Shown here one piece after another: positions 16,718 through 25,472 of a stretch of 64,000 nucleotides of DNA (the stretch's first letter is position 1; every line of letters starts with the position of its first letter). The notes below the pieces were generated by a model, which had not been told where the DNA came from, made no database searches, and saw only the letters and a program-made list of their open reading frames with translations. The position numbers were made by a program, and so were the translations under genes. Source of the stretch: HGM10766 sp900757295 (GTDB taxonomy: Bacteria; Bacillota_I; Bacilli_A; RF39; UBA660). The stretch spans positions 620,001 through 684,000 of the forward strand of contig DAJPHG010000001.1 in NCBI GenBank assembly GCA_025992315.1. The letters run 5' to 3'.

Positions 16718-17061
16718 ATCATATACATATTAGAAGTAATATTTATATCATCGTCTTTATTTGTTGTAGCAGAGATAGATTCTAGTTTGGAAACTCTAGA
16801 TTCTAATTTTTGAATTTGTCTTTCTAGACGAGAAATTTTATTATCTAAGTCACTATCAGTATACGATGTTGTACTTGGATAAGTATTCATTGTATAATTA
16901 GGCATACTTTGTCCAGCATAAAAGCTACTATTATTTGATGCAGCTTGATATGGCATCATTTGAGGCTGCATATTCATTTGAGGTTGTTGCATCATCGGAT
17001 TTGGCATAAATGATGATGTTACTTGTGAGCTTTCAAAAAAGGCATTACGATCTTTTTTCAT
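16714..17061 (-). CDS. Low-complexity Met/Gln/Pro protein with C-terminal coiled coil
   Basis: This is a 115-aa protein. Residues 17-65 are Met/Gln/Pro/Asn/Tyr rich (PNPMMQQPQMNMQPQMMPYQ), resembling coat or matrix proteins of spores. Residues about 72-96 form a coiled coil (LDNKISRLERQIQKLESRV). GGGAGG lies upstream. Its stop overlaps the end of the flippase gene by four bases. It may be a structural or coat component, but no family is recognised. Confidence 0.65.
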   Translation of the reverse strand: MKKDRNAFFESSQVTSSFMPNPMMQQPQMNMQPQMMPYQAASNNSSFYAGQSMPNYTMNTYPSTTSYTDSDLDNKISRLERQIQKLESRVSKLESISATTNKDDDINITSNMYMI

Positions 17062-17129
17062 AGGTATTCCTCCCTTTTCATAATTATTATATGTTATACT
17101 AAAAAATATGTTTCAAGGAAGTGATGTAA

Positions 17130-17762
17130 ATGCGTTTAAGAAATGTAAAAAATGCAAAAGAAATATTAGAAAATTGTGAATTGTTAATTAATAATCCTCA
17201 AGATTATAAAGGAAATTTTAATAAATTATTTAATAATAATAATCCTATATGTTTAGAAATTGGCATGGGTAAGGGTCAGTTCATTATAGAAATGGCTAAA
17301 AAAAATCCAAACATAAATTATATTGGAATTGAAAAAATGAGTAGTATTTTAGCTAGAGGAATAGAAAAAATTTCTAAAGAAGATATTCCAAATATAAGAT
17401 TGTTAAGAATAGATGCTTTACAACTTAATGATATTTTTGATAAAGAAATTGATACAATTTATTTGAACTTTTCTGATCCTTGGCCAAAAAATAGACATGC
17501 TAAAAGAAGATTAACTTCTGAAGTATTTTTAAAAGTTTATGATGATGTTTTTAAAAATGAAAAGAAAATTATTCAAAAAACTGATAATGATTTATTGTTT
17601 GAAAGTAGCTTAGTTTCTTTAAGTGAATATGGATATATTTTAAAAGAAGTATGTTTAGATTTACATAACAATATTAATATTTCTAATTGTATGACAGAAT
17701 ATGAAGAAAAATTTTCAAAACAGGGGATCAAAATTAAGTATTTAAAGGCTGTAAAAAAATAA
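17130..17762 (+). CDS. trmB: tRNA (guanine-N7-)-methyltransferase TrmB
   Basis: This 210-aa SAM-dependent enzyme methylates G46 of tRNA. Motifs: SAM-binding LEIGMGKGQFI (about 46-56), GIEKMSSILARG, the family hallmark NFSDPWPKNRHAKRRL (about 113-128), and the C-terminal TEYEEKFSKQG. Length is normal. AAGGAAGTGATG precedes the ATG at 17130. Confidence 0.95.
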   Translation: MRLRNVKNAKEILENCELLINNPQDYKGNFNKLFNNNNPICLEIGMGKGQFIIEMAKKNPNINYIGIEKMSSILARGIEKISKEDIPNIRLLRIDALQLNDIFDKEIDTIYLNFSDPWPKNRHAKRRLTSEVFLKVYDDVFKNEKKIIQKTDNDLLFESSLVSLSEYGYILKEVCLDLHNNINISNCMTEYEEKFSKQGIKIKYLKAVKK

Positions 17763-17816
17763 TTTAAAAAATTGTTATATTTTGTTATAATTAAAAATAA
17801 GGGTAGGAGGTTATTG

Positions 17817-18458
17817 ATGAAAAAAGTTTTACTTGCTTTTATTATTTTAGTAGGTTTAACAGGCTGTACTAAAATAAATAATTTATCTTTAGACCAAATT
17901 GTAAATAATACTATTGAAACAAAAGTTAAACTATCTAATCAATATCGAACAGGGTATAAATATTATTTACCACGTGGATTATCTGTCATTAATCAAAGTG
18001 ATTATAATGAAAAACTAAATACTGATAGATATTCTTACTATTTATATGTTGATGTTGTAAGTTACTATAATAAAGTTAAATCTGAATTTAAAGTAAACAA
18101 TAGTGCTTATTATTCTAAGGCTATTAAGCATGATAAAAATTTCGGATATTTAGAAATCAAACCAATAAACGACAAATATCTAGTTGAAATAATGTATAAT
18201 TATGCTAAAATAGAAGTGATAGTAAAGAAGAAAGATATTAATACAACTGTGGCAAATGCGATAACCATTTTAAATTCCATACAATATAATAATAATATAA
18301 TCGAAAATGTTATGGGAGAAAATGTGTTACAATTTAAGGAAACTGAACTAAATATTTTTGAGACTAAAAAGGCTGAAAGTAATTATATTAATTATGAAGA
18401 AATGTATGGCCAATATAATGAAGAAGATGATGTTCATGATTCCGACTTGATAGAATAA
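17817..18458 (+). CDS. Lipoprotein of unknown function
   Basis: The N-terminus MKKVLLAFIILVGLTGC is a lipoprotein signal peptide with lipobox LTGC, so the mature protein is anchored outside the membrane. The ATG at 17817 follows GGTAGGAGG. The mature 196 residues are Tyr/Asn rich, ending in an acidic tail (EEDDVHDSDLIE). It lies directly upstream of a gene for an acidic cytoplasmic-looking protein and the ytxG/ytxH-like pair. Likely the first gene of that operon. Confidence 0.75.
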   Translation: MKKVLLAFIILVGLTGCTKINNLSLDQIVNNTIETKVKLSNQYRTGYKYYLPRGLSVINQSDYNEKLNTDRYSYYLYVDVVSYYNKVKSEFKVNNSAYYSKAIKHDKNFGYLEIKPINDKYLVEIMYNYAKIEVIVKKKDINTTVANAITILNSIQYNNNIIENVMGENVLQFKETELNIFETKKAESNYINYEEMYGQYNEEDDVHDSDLIE

Positions 18459-18472
18459 GGATGGTGTTTAAA

Positions 18473-19297
18473 ATGGGATTGTTTAGTAAAATAAAAAATG
18501 TTTTATTTGAAGAAGAAGAAATAGAAATTCCAGTTTTTAAAAAAGAAGAAAAGAAAGAAGAAGTTGTGCAAGCAAAACCTGCAAGAACTTATGAAAGATA
18601 TGAAAAGGCAAAATTAGAAGAAAAGCCAAAACCTAAGGAAGTAAAAAAAGAACCTGAAGTTGTTGGTGAAGATAATGAACGTGAAACTTTTAAAACTGAA
18701 CCTACTTTTCAATTTCCTGTTTTTGATGAAAGTGAATTTGAAGAGACTAAAAAGAGTAGAGTTAGTACTAAAAATGTCGAGTCTAAAAAGAAGAATCCTC
18801 GTAAAATAGATTTTGGTAAATATGAAAATCTAAAAAAGGAAGAACCGGAAAAGAAACATTTTACACCATCACCTGTAATTTCACCAGTATATGGTGTTTT
18901 AGATAAAAATTATACAAAAAAAGATGTTGTAGTAAAAAGTCATCCTACGAAAGAAAAAGTAGTAGATATTGATAGTATTAGAAATAAAGCTTATGGGACT
19001 TTAGAAGAAGAAATAGAAAAAACTTTTAAAAAGCCTGTTGAAGAGTTTTATGAAACTAAGCCAACTAAATCTATAGATGATTTATTAATTGATTCAGTTG
19101 ATGAAGAAATTCCAGTAGATGATGTTGCTATTGAAACTGAGGATAAAAATGTAAAAAATAACTCTTTAGATTTGTTAGATGAAATAGAAGAAGATATTAA
19201 AGAAAATAAGCAGTCAAACGATTTAGATGATACTTTAGAAAGTGATCTATTTAATTTGATAGATTCTATGTATACGAATAAAGAGGAGGATAATTAA
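18473..19297 (+). CDS. Highly charged disordered protein, 274 aa
   Basis: The start MGLFSKIKNVLFEEEE resembles an amphipathic membrane-targeting helix. It is followed by about 200 Lys/Glu/Pro-rich residues without hydrophobic core, and then short conserved-looking patches (SIDDLLIDSVDEE; LESDLFNLIDSMY). I do not recognise it. The ATG at 18473 has GGATGG upstream. Its stop overlaps the start of the next gene, so it is co-translated with the ytxG/ytxH-like genes. Confidence 0.65.
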   Translation: MGLFSKIKNVLFEEEEIEIPVFKKEEKKEEVVQAKPARTYERYEKAKLEEKPKPKEVKKEPEVVGEDNERETFKTEPTFQFPVFDESEFEETKKSRVSTKNVESKKKNPRKIDFGKYENLKKEEPEKKHFTPSPVISPVYGVLDKNYTKKDVVVKSHPTKEKVVDIDSIRNKAYGTLEEEIEKTFKKPVEEFYETKPTKSIDDLLIDSVDEEIPVDDVAIETEDKNVKNNSLDLLDEIEEDIKENKQSNDLDDTLESDLFNLIDSMYTNKEEDN

Positions 19298-19593
19298 TGC
19301 TATTTTTACAAGAATTTTTACCAATTATAATATATTTTTTGTTAATAATTTTATTGATTGTTGGTATAATATTAGGTGTAAAAGCTATTAAAGCTATTGA
19401 AAAAGTAGAGCAGGTTGTAGACGATGTAAATAAAAAGGTAGAATCATTAAATGGATTTTTTAGCGTAATAGATTTTACAACTGATAAAATAGTATCTTTA
19501 AGTGATAAGTTAATTGACTTAATAGTTAATGGCTTTTCAAAATTGTTTTTTAAAAAGAAAAAAGTAAAAAAAGAAAATATGGAGGAAGAATAA
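19297..19593 (+). CDS. YtxG-like (DUF948-type) membrane protein
   Basis: This 98-aa protein has one N-terminal membrane helix (about 8-30). A helical segment follows with AIEKVEQVVDDVNKKVESLN, then a basic tail. This arrangement, with a YtxH-type gene next, matches the ytxG-ytxH general-stress pair of Bacilli. Start and stop overlap the neighbouring genes by one base. Confidence 0.65.
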   Translation: MLFLQEFLPIIIYFLLIILLIVGIILGVKAIKAIEKVEQVVDDVNKKVESLNGFFSVIDFTTDKIVSLSDKLIDLIVNGFSKLFFKKKKVKKENMEEE

Positions 19594-20036
19594 TGAAAAA
19601 AAAGGGTATTGGAAAATTTTTAGCAGGAGCAGCTATAGGAGGAGCTTTAGGAGTTTTATTTGCACCTAAAAAAGGTAGTGAATCTCGTCAAGATTTAAAA
19701 AATAAAGCGACTGATGCAATAAATGGAGTAAAAAATGCTGATTATGAACAAATCAAAAAAGATATTGAAACTAAATTTCAACAATTAACTCAAGAAGTTA
19801 AGGATTTAGATAAAGAAAAAGTTTTAAAGATTGCTAAAGATAAAGCAAGTGATATAAAAAATCAAGCAAATGAATTAGTAAATTATGCAATAGAAAAAGG
19901 AACTCCAGTAATACAAAAAACTGCTGATGAAGCAAAAGACAAACTAATTGATTTGTTAAATTCAACTATAAAAAAATTAGAAAGTTCTAAATCAGATTCA
20001 CCTAAAAAAAGCACTAAAACTACTAGTAAAAAATAG
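19593..20036 (+). CDS. YtxH-like protein
   Basis: The 147-aa product opens with a Gly/Ala-rich membrane segment (GKFLAGAAIGGALGVLFAPK) followed by KGSESRQDL, the signature of the YtxH family. The rest is a long amphipathic helix region (VKDLDKEKVLKIAKDKASDI) and a Lys/Ser tail. It is the last gene of a four-gene operon and overlaps the ytxG-like stop by one base. Confidence 0.8.
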   Translation: MKKKGIGKFLAGAAIGGALGVLFAPKKGSESRQDLKNKATDAINGVKNADYEQIKKDIETKFQQLTQEVKDLDKEKVLKIAKDKASDIKNQANELVNYAIEKGTPVIQKTADEAKDKLIDLLNSTIKKLESSKSDSPKKSTKTTSKK

Positions 20037-20048
20037 TAGTTTTTTTTG
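20016..20048 (+). terminator. Terminator overlapping the ytxH-like stop codon
   Basis: AAAACTACTA and TAGTAGTTTT make a 10-bp stem with a T run. Confidence 0.8.
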
Positions 20049-20099
20049 ACATCATACATATAAAATGGTATCATTTTATTAGTATAAGGAGCATGAAAT

Positions 20100-22262
20100 A
20101 TGAAAATGACAAAAAAGCAAAATGTAGTATATAGTATTTTATTTGTTATAGTTGTAATTTTAGGAACTTGTTCAATTACAGTATTTAGTCGAAATGTTAA
20201 ACAGTCTTATGCTTTAAGTTTAGAAATAAATAGTGTTAGTAATGTCAATGCAGCAGATATTGTTGCAATTAGGGCATCTAGTTCAACTGCAATTAGAGGT
20301 TATTATATTGGTACTACAGATGATATTAGAAATGCAACATTTTATTTAACTAGTAGTAATAATTATAAAGTTAGTTTATTAAACGGTACTTATTATTTTT
20401 GGGTAAAAGATGCCTCAGGAGCAACTGCTAAATATGGAAGAACAATAACTATTAGTAATTCATGTACTAGTAATTATCAAAATAATGTAAAAGGTAGTGG
20501 TAATTCTAAGCATTGTTATTTTACATCTGATGGTAAATATTTAGAAGAAACTAAGTCTGAAGAGTTAGTAAGATGTGCAAATGGATATACACGTGATGTT
20601 TCTAAAACTAGTGTAGTACAAGATACATGTTCCAATTTATCCGCAAGTTCAATAAAAAATATGGGATTAAGTAAAAAAGTTTGTTATAAAGTTTGGTCAT
20701 ATGCATGTGTTCCAACAGGAAATACATCATCATCTGGAAATTCATCATCTAATTCGAATCGTAGTGCTTTAAGTGTTGTAAGTGCGACAACTTCAAATGA
20801 TTGGACAAATTCAAATAAAGAAATAACTGTTACTAGTCAAAAAGGAAGTAGCAATATTGCTGGATATTATATTTCAACTAATTCATCAAAACCAAATGCT
20901 AATTCTGGTTGGCAAGCAAGCTCTTCTACAACATGGACAACTTCACAAGGTGCAGGAACATATTATATTTGGGTAAAAGATGCTGCTGGTAATATTAGTA
21001 GTAATTATAAATCAGTTACTATATCAAAGATCGAAATAACAAAACCTCATGTTAATTCAGTAATTCCTTCTTCTGCAAATAAAACTATTACTATAAATGC
21101 TAGTGACGATGGTGGTAGTGGTATTGCAGGATATTACATAAGTAATGAAAATAATGCTCCTAGTTTATCTAGTAGTTGGAATAATTCAAATGAAAATACT
21201 TATACAATAAATAAAGATCCAGGAACATATTATGTTTGGGTAAAGGATGCTGCAGGTAATATAAGTGATAGCAAAAGTGTTGTTATGGCTTCTGCATCAT
21301 CTACGGATAATAATATGTTGTCATCATTAACTATAAAGGGTATAGAAATTTCTCCAGCATTTGATGCTAATACTTTTGAGTATGAAGCTATATCAAATGT
21401 ATCAAAAATTAGTGTAGATGCTACTTTACAAGATAGTAATGCTAGTTTTGAAAAGAAATATGGTCCAAGAACTGTTAATTTAAAGAGTGGCGTTAATAAT
21501 GTTGTTATTAAAATAAAAAGTGCTTTAGGTAGTGTAAAAGAATATAAAATTAAAGTTACTTACAATGGTAAAAGCTCCACTAAAACTAGTGCTAGACTAA
21601 AATCATTAAAATTAAATAGTGGAAATTTAACATTTGATCCAGATATTACTGAATATCGTATGTATGTTCCAAAAAGTTTAGAAAATTTAGAGGTAAGTGC
21701 TGTAGCAGAAGATAGTAATGCTGATGTAAAAATTGATCAACCTGAAACTTTAGAAGTTGGGGATAACAAAGTAACAATTACTGTTACATCAACTGATGGT
21801 ACTTCTAAGGTGTATACTTTAAATATAATTAAGAAAACTACTGAAGAGATTTCAACTAATAATTATTTAGAGTCTTTATCAATTACTGGATATGATATTA
21901 AGTTTGAAAGAGAAGTTTTAAATTATGCTATTAAACTTGGTAATAAAACATATATAAATGTTAATGCTGTAGCAGAAGATAGTAATGCTGAAGTTACAAT
22001 TGATAGTACTAAGTATTTAACTAAAGATAGTATTGTTAAAGTTATGGTTAGAGCCGAAGATGGTAGTGCTAGAATATATAAAATAGCAATGAATAAAAAA
22101 GGTTCTAAAGTGTTATTGGTAATTTTAATTATATTAGGTGTTTTAGTTGGTTTATTATTAATTGCTTATATTATATTAAGAATTTTAGGTTATAGTGTTT
22201 ATGTTAATTTTGGAGCTATAAAAGATTTCTTTATAAATTTATTTAGAAAAAACAAAGATTAG
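20100..22262 (+). CDS. Membrane-anchored surface protein with WVKDAAGN repeats and cadherin-like domains
   Basis: This 720-aa protein has an N-terminal helix (about 8-30) and a C-terminal helix (about 670-695). Between them lie three Ig-like repeats whose last strand reads GTYYxWVKDAxGN (about residues 95-115, 285-300, 375-395). Three cadherin-like beta-sandwich domains (PF12733 type) follow, each opening with L-x-SL-x-I/L and containing DSNA (about 405-490, 497-580, 590-660). Cys pairs occur near 125-205. It is probably exposed on the cell surface. GGAG precedes the ATG. A smaller relative is at 24128. Confidence 0.8.
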   Translation: MKMTKKQNVVYSILFVIVVILGTCSITVFSRNVKQSYALSLEINSVSNVNAADIVAIRASSSTAIRGYYIGTTDDIRNATFYLTSSNNYKVSLLNGTYYFWVKDASGATAKYGRTITISNSCTSNYQNNVKGSGNSKHCYFTSDGKYLEETKSEELVRCANGYTRDVSKTSVVQDTCSNLSASSIKNMGLSKKVCYKVWSYACVPTGNTSSSGNSSSNSNRSALSVVSATTSNDWTNSNKEITVTSQKGSSNIAGYYISTNSSKPNANSGWQASSSTTWTTSQGAGTYYIWVKDAAGNISSNYKSVTISKIEITKPHVNSVIPSSANKTITINASDDGGSGIAGYYISNENNAPSLSSSWNNSNENTYTINKDPGTYYVWVKDAAGNISDSKSVVMASASSTDNNMLSSLTIKGIEISPAFDANTFEYEAISNVSKISVDATLQDSNASFEKKYGPRTVNLKSGVNNVVIKIKSALGSVKEYKIKVTYNGKSSTKTSARLKSLKLNSGNLTFDPDITEYRMYVPKSLENLEVSAVAEDSNADVKIDQPETLEVGDNKVTITVTSTDGTSKVYTLNIIKKTTEEISTNNYLESLSITGYDIKFEREVLNYAIKLGNKTYINVNAVAEDSNAEVTIDSTKYLTKDSIVKVMVRAEDGSARIYKIAMNKKGSKVLLVILIILGVLVGLLLIAYIILRILGYSVYVNFGAIKDFFINLFRKNKD

Positions 22263-22279
22263 AATTCTTTGTTTTTTTT
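22248..22279 (+). terminator. Rho-independent terminator
   Basis: AAACAAAGA and TCTTTGTTT pair across the stop codon and a T run follows. Confidence 0.8.
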
Positions 22280-22330
22280 AACTTAAAATATTAGCTTAAC
22301 ATAAAATACTATGAAGGGAGGATTCTAAAT

Positions 22331-22573
22331 ATGAATCAATATCAATCACAATACAAACCACAGTATCAACCTCAATTTTATCCTAATAATCAAATTATCG
22401 ATAATCAAGATAGACAATTTGTTTTTCCATTTTTAGTAGGAGCTGTAACTGGTGGAGCAGCTATTGGATTAACAAGACCTAGACCAGTTTATGTTAATCA
22501 ACCTTATAGACCATATCCACCTGTAGGTTATGGTTATTACAATTATGGCTATTACAATCCTTACTATCGATAA
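22331..22573 (+). CDS. Tyr/Pro/Gln-rich small protein, spore-coat-like
   Basis: The 80-aa protein has a Gln/Tyr/Pro N-terminus (YQSQYKPQYQPQFYPNN). It then has a short Gly/Ala hydrophobic segment (FLVGAVTGGAAIGL) and a Gly/Tyr/Asn tail (YGYYNYGYYNPYYR). Such composition is common in spore coat or surface proteins, but no family is certain. GGGAGG lies ahead of the ATG. It converges on the rodA/ftsW-like gene and overlaps its stop by ten bases. Confidence 0.6.
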   Translation: MNQYQSQYKPQYQPQFYPNNQIIDNQDRQFVFPFLVGAVTGGAAIGLTRPRPVYVNQPYRPYPPVGYGYYNYGYYNPYYR

Positions 22574-23688
22574 AATACTCTATAAGAGTATTTTTCTTTT
22601 TCTAAAGATAACTTTAATATAAGTGCTAAACTGATAAAAAATAGAAGTAGACTAGAGCCGCCATATGATAAGAATGGTAATGGTATCCCAATTATAGGCA
22701 ATACACCTAAATTCATTAATATATTTTGAATTTGATGATATAAAAACATGAAAAGAAAACTACTTGTAATAAGCTTACATTCGTAATTTTTAATTGAAAA
22801 AATATTATGAATTATTAGTATGTCTAAAAATAAATATGATATTAAAGTAATCATTGCTGAGATTATTCCAAAATTATTAATTGTTAGAGTAAAAATAAAA
22901 TCTGTAATTGCTTCAGGAAAATATAAATTTATTGCTTTTGTTGGTGTATTAACCATCTTAGCATTGCCAATAGTTATTAATGCATTATCTATTTGCATAC
23001 CGCCCCCATTATGAAAATTTGTAATTCTATCAATTCGATAATAAAATTTAGGTCCAAATATATTTATTATTATTTCTGGCTTTTTTAAAAAAGTAATATA
23101 CATTACGGATAATAATGTTAAACATATAACACTTAAAATTATAATATATTTCTTTTTAATTTTGCTAAATAATATAATTCCTAAAGTTATAAAAAAATAT
23201 ATAATTACGGCACCAGTATCAGGTTCTAAAAAAGTTAGTATTGCAGGTATTAAAAAAATTAATATTATTTTAAATAATAATAAGATATGTTGTTTATTAT
23301 TGTTTAAAAGAGTAGAAGATGTTACTTTAGTTAAATAAAGAATTAAAGATATTTTCATAAATTCACTAGGTTGGAAAGAAAATATACCAAAGTTAAACCA
23401 AGCTTTTGATCCATTTATTTCTTTTCCAAAAAATAAAACTAACAACAAAAGTAAGACATTAAAAGAATAAATATAGAAACTATATTTTATTAAGAAATTT
23501 GGTTTTATAAATAGGATTAAAAAAAATAAGAAATAACAAATTATGTACCAAATTATCTGCTTTGAAAAAAATCCATTATAAAGAGAAGATAGATTTGGAG
23601 CATAATAAAGATTTAATAAGCTAAAACTTGTTAAAATTAATAACGGTATAATAAATATAATAATTTTTTTAAATAATAATCTTTTCAT
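22564..23688 (-). CDS. FtsW/RodA/SpoVE family peptidoglycan glycosyltransferase
   Basis: This is a 374-aa polytopic protein with about ten helices. Family motifs are present: NGSKAWFNFGIFSFQPSEFMK (about 93-113), the PDTGAVII-type loop (LEPDTGAVIIYF), FPEAITDFIFTL, and the C-terminal PLPFLSYGGSSLL (about 337-349). SEDS proteins polymerise lipid II glycan strands. It is single, without an adjacent class B PBP, so whether it serves elongation, division or spore cortex cannot be told. Confidence 0.88.
   Translation of the reverse strand: MKRLLFKKIIIFIIPLLILTSFSLLNLYYAPNLSSLYNGFFSKQIIWYIICYFLFFLILFIKPNFLIKYSFYIYSFNVLLLLLVLFFGKEINGSKAWFNFGIFSFQPSEFMKISLILYLTKVTSSTLLNNNKQHILLLFKIILIFLIPAILTFLEPDTGAVIIYFFITLGIILFSKIKKKYIIILSVICLTLLSVMYITFLKKPEIIINIFGPKFYYRIDRITNFHNGGGMQIDNALITIGNAKMVNTPTKAINLYFPEAITDFIFTLTINNFGIISAMITLISYLFLDILIIHNIFSIKNYECKLITSSFLFMFLYHQIQNILMNLGVLPIIGIPLPFLSYGGSSLLLFFISLALILKLSLEKEKYSYRVFYR
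22572..22597. terminator. Bidirectional terminator
   Basis: AAATACTCT and AGAGTATTT form a compact palindrome with T tail on the plus strand, between convergent genes. Confidence 0.65.
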
Positions 23689-23760
23689 ATTTTTATTATA
23701 AACAAATATTATTATAATACTCTAAATAATTTAGACATATACTATAGTAGAGGTGATAGG

Positions 23761-24072
23761 ATGAATAAAGAGTTACCAAAAGTATTTGCAGGTAAGATTA
23801 ATGAAGAATTGCAAAATGATCAAGAAGTTTTTTATAGTGACAATGCTAATGTAGTTTCAAATAAAGTTAAAGAAAATAAAAATTTAAGTGTAGAAAGTAA
23901 AATAAATCGAATATTTAATTCTCCAAATTACATTTATAAAAAGGAAGTTTTAATTAAATTAAATGATAAAACTATAAAAAAAGTTATAATAGGTAGAACC
24001 AATAATTCACTATTAACTTTTGATAATAATGTAATTAATATAAATGATATAAAAGACATAGAAGTTGTATAA
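23761..24072 (+). CDS. Hypothetical protein, 103 aa
   Basis: I do not recognise this family. It is soluble, with a C-terminal beta-rich half ending in IININDIKDIEVV-like strands that suggest a small barrel or PH-like fold. GAGGTGATAGG precedes the ATG. It is followed after 55 bases by the cadherin-like surface gene. Confidence 0.6.
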   Translation: MNKELPKVFAGKINEELQNDQEVFYSDNANVVSNKVKENKNLSVESKINRIFNSPNYIYKKEVLIKLNDKTIKKVIIGRTNNSLLTFDNNVININDIKDIEVV

Positions 24073-24127
24073 TTTTGCTTTTTTTAAGATCTAATGTTAT
24101 AATTATTTGTAACAAGGAGCTTTTAAG

Positions 24128-25411
24128 ATGAAAAAAAAGAGTAAGAGTAATTTGGTAATAATTGCTGTAATTTTATTAGTTGCATTGTTTTTTAGTGTTT
24201 ATTCATTAATCCTTAATGTAAAAAAGACATATGCTTATAGTTATTCTAATTATCAAACAACTTATGAATATAATGTAAATGCAAGTAATGTTACTTTATA
24301 TTCGACTTTATTAGATGGTGAAGAATTTGTAGATGGATATGGTCCAAGAGATTTAACACTAAATTATGGAAGAAATAATATTGTTGTTAAAACTAAAAAT
24401 AAAGATGATATTAAAGATTTTACAATGCTTATAAATAGAGCAGATGATAGAAGTAGTGAAGATAGATTAAAATCATTATATGTATCTAATGGAAAAATAG
24501 ATTTTAAACCTGATAAAAATACTTATAATATGAATGTAGGCAAAAATATTGATGAAATAGCTATTAACGGAACTTTAATGTCTAATAAAGCACGTTATGA
24601 ATATGGTTATGAACCTCGTAAAATAAAGTTAAGTGAAGGTTTAAATGTTGCATTTATAAAAGTTAAAAGTGAAGCTGGAACTGAAAGAAGTTATAAAATA
24701 AATATTTTCAAAGGTAATAGTGAAACAAAATTAGATAATGATAGCAATAAGTTAAATAGTTTATCTTTGAGTGAAGGAATATTAAATTTTAAACCTGATA
24801 CAAACGAGTATAATATAGATGTTTCTAATGATGTAGAAAATGTAGATGTTTATGCTTTTGCAGAATCTAATAGTGCTAAAGTTGAAGTTAATAAAAATAA
24901 TGATTTAAAAATTGGTAAAAATGATATAACTATTAAAGTTACAAATAGTAACTTAGAAAACATTTATACAATTCATATCAATAGAAAAGAAAAGAAAAGT
25001 AGTAATTGTAATCTTAAAATGCTTAATATTAATGGCTTTAAATTAAATTTTAAGCCAAATACATATAATTATAATTTAAATTTAGAAAATAAACAAAATT
25101 TAATAATTACAGCATATCCTAGTGATGATGATTGTAAAATTACGATTTTAAATAATGAAGAAAAAAATAAAAATACGATTAAAGTTTTAGTTGCCAATGA
25201 TAATAATTCAAAAACTTATACTATTCAAGTCACAAAACATTATTTTACAATGTTCAATGAAATTTGTGCTGTTGCATTTACTTTTATTTTTGGACTATTT
25301 GTATTATCTATTTTGAAGTATTATGAATTAAAACAACAAAAATTAAAAAAAGCTAAGAAGAAAACTAAAAAATCTAATCAAAAACGTAAAACTACTAAGA
25401 AAAATAAGTAA
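24128..25411 (+). CDS. Cadherin-like domain surface protein, shorter relative
   Basis: This 427-aa protein has an N-terminal helix (about 7-28) and a C-terminal helix (about 375-398), then a very basic Lys-rich cytoplasmic tail. The outside part contains four cadherin-like beta-sandwich units (PF12733 type). They are recognised by LKSLYVSNGKIDFKPDKNTY, LNSLSLSEGILNFKPDTNEY and LKMLNINGFKLNFKPNTYNY, each about 80 residues. It resembles the 720-aa protein at 20100 in these domains. AAGGAG lies before the ATG. Confidence 0.8.
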   Translation: MKKKSKSNLVIIAVILLVALFFSVYSLILNVKKTYAYSYSNYQTTYEYNVNASNVTLYSTLLDGEEFVDGYGPRDLTLNYGRNNIVVKTKNKDDIKDFTMLINRADDRSSEDRLKSLYVSNGKIDFKPDKNTYNMNVGKNIDEIAINGTLMSNKARYEYGYEPRKIKLSEGLNVAFIKVKSEAGTERSYKINIFKGNSETKLDNDSNKLNSLSLSEGILNFKPDTNEYNIDVSNDVENVDVYAFAESNSAKVEVNKNNDLKIGKNDITIKVTNSNLENIYTIHINRKEKKSSNCNLKMLNINGFKLNFKPNTYNYNLNLENKQNLIITAYPSDDDCKITILNNEEKNKNTIKVLVANDNNSKTYTIQVTKHYFTMFNEICAVAFTFIFGLFVLSILKYYELKQQKLKKAKKKTKKSNQKRKTTKKNK

Positions 25412-25437
25412 AGTTCATTTACTTATTTTCTTTTTGT
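25401..25437 (+). terminator. Rho-independent terminator
   Basis: AAAATAAGTAAA and TTTACTTATTTT pair perfectly around GTTCA; a T-rich stretch follows. Confidence 0.8.
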
Positions 25438-25472
25438 TTTTATAATTAAGATATAATTAGGTTGTGATAGAT

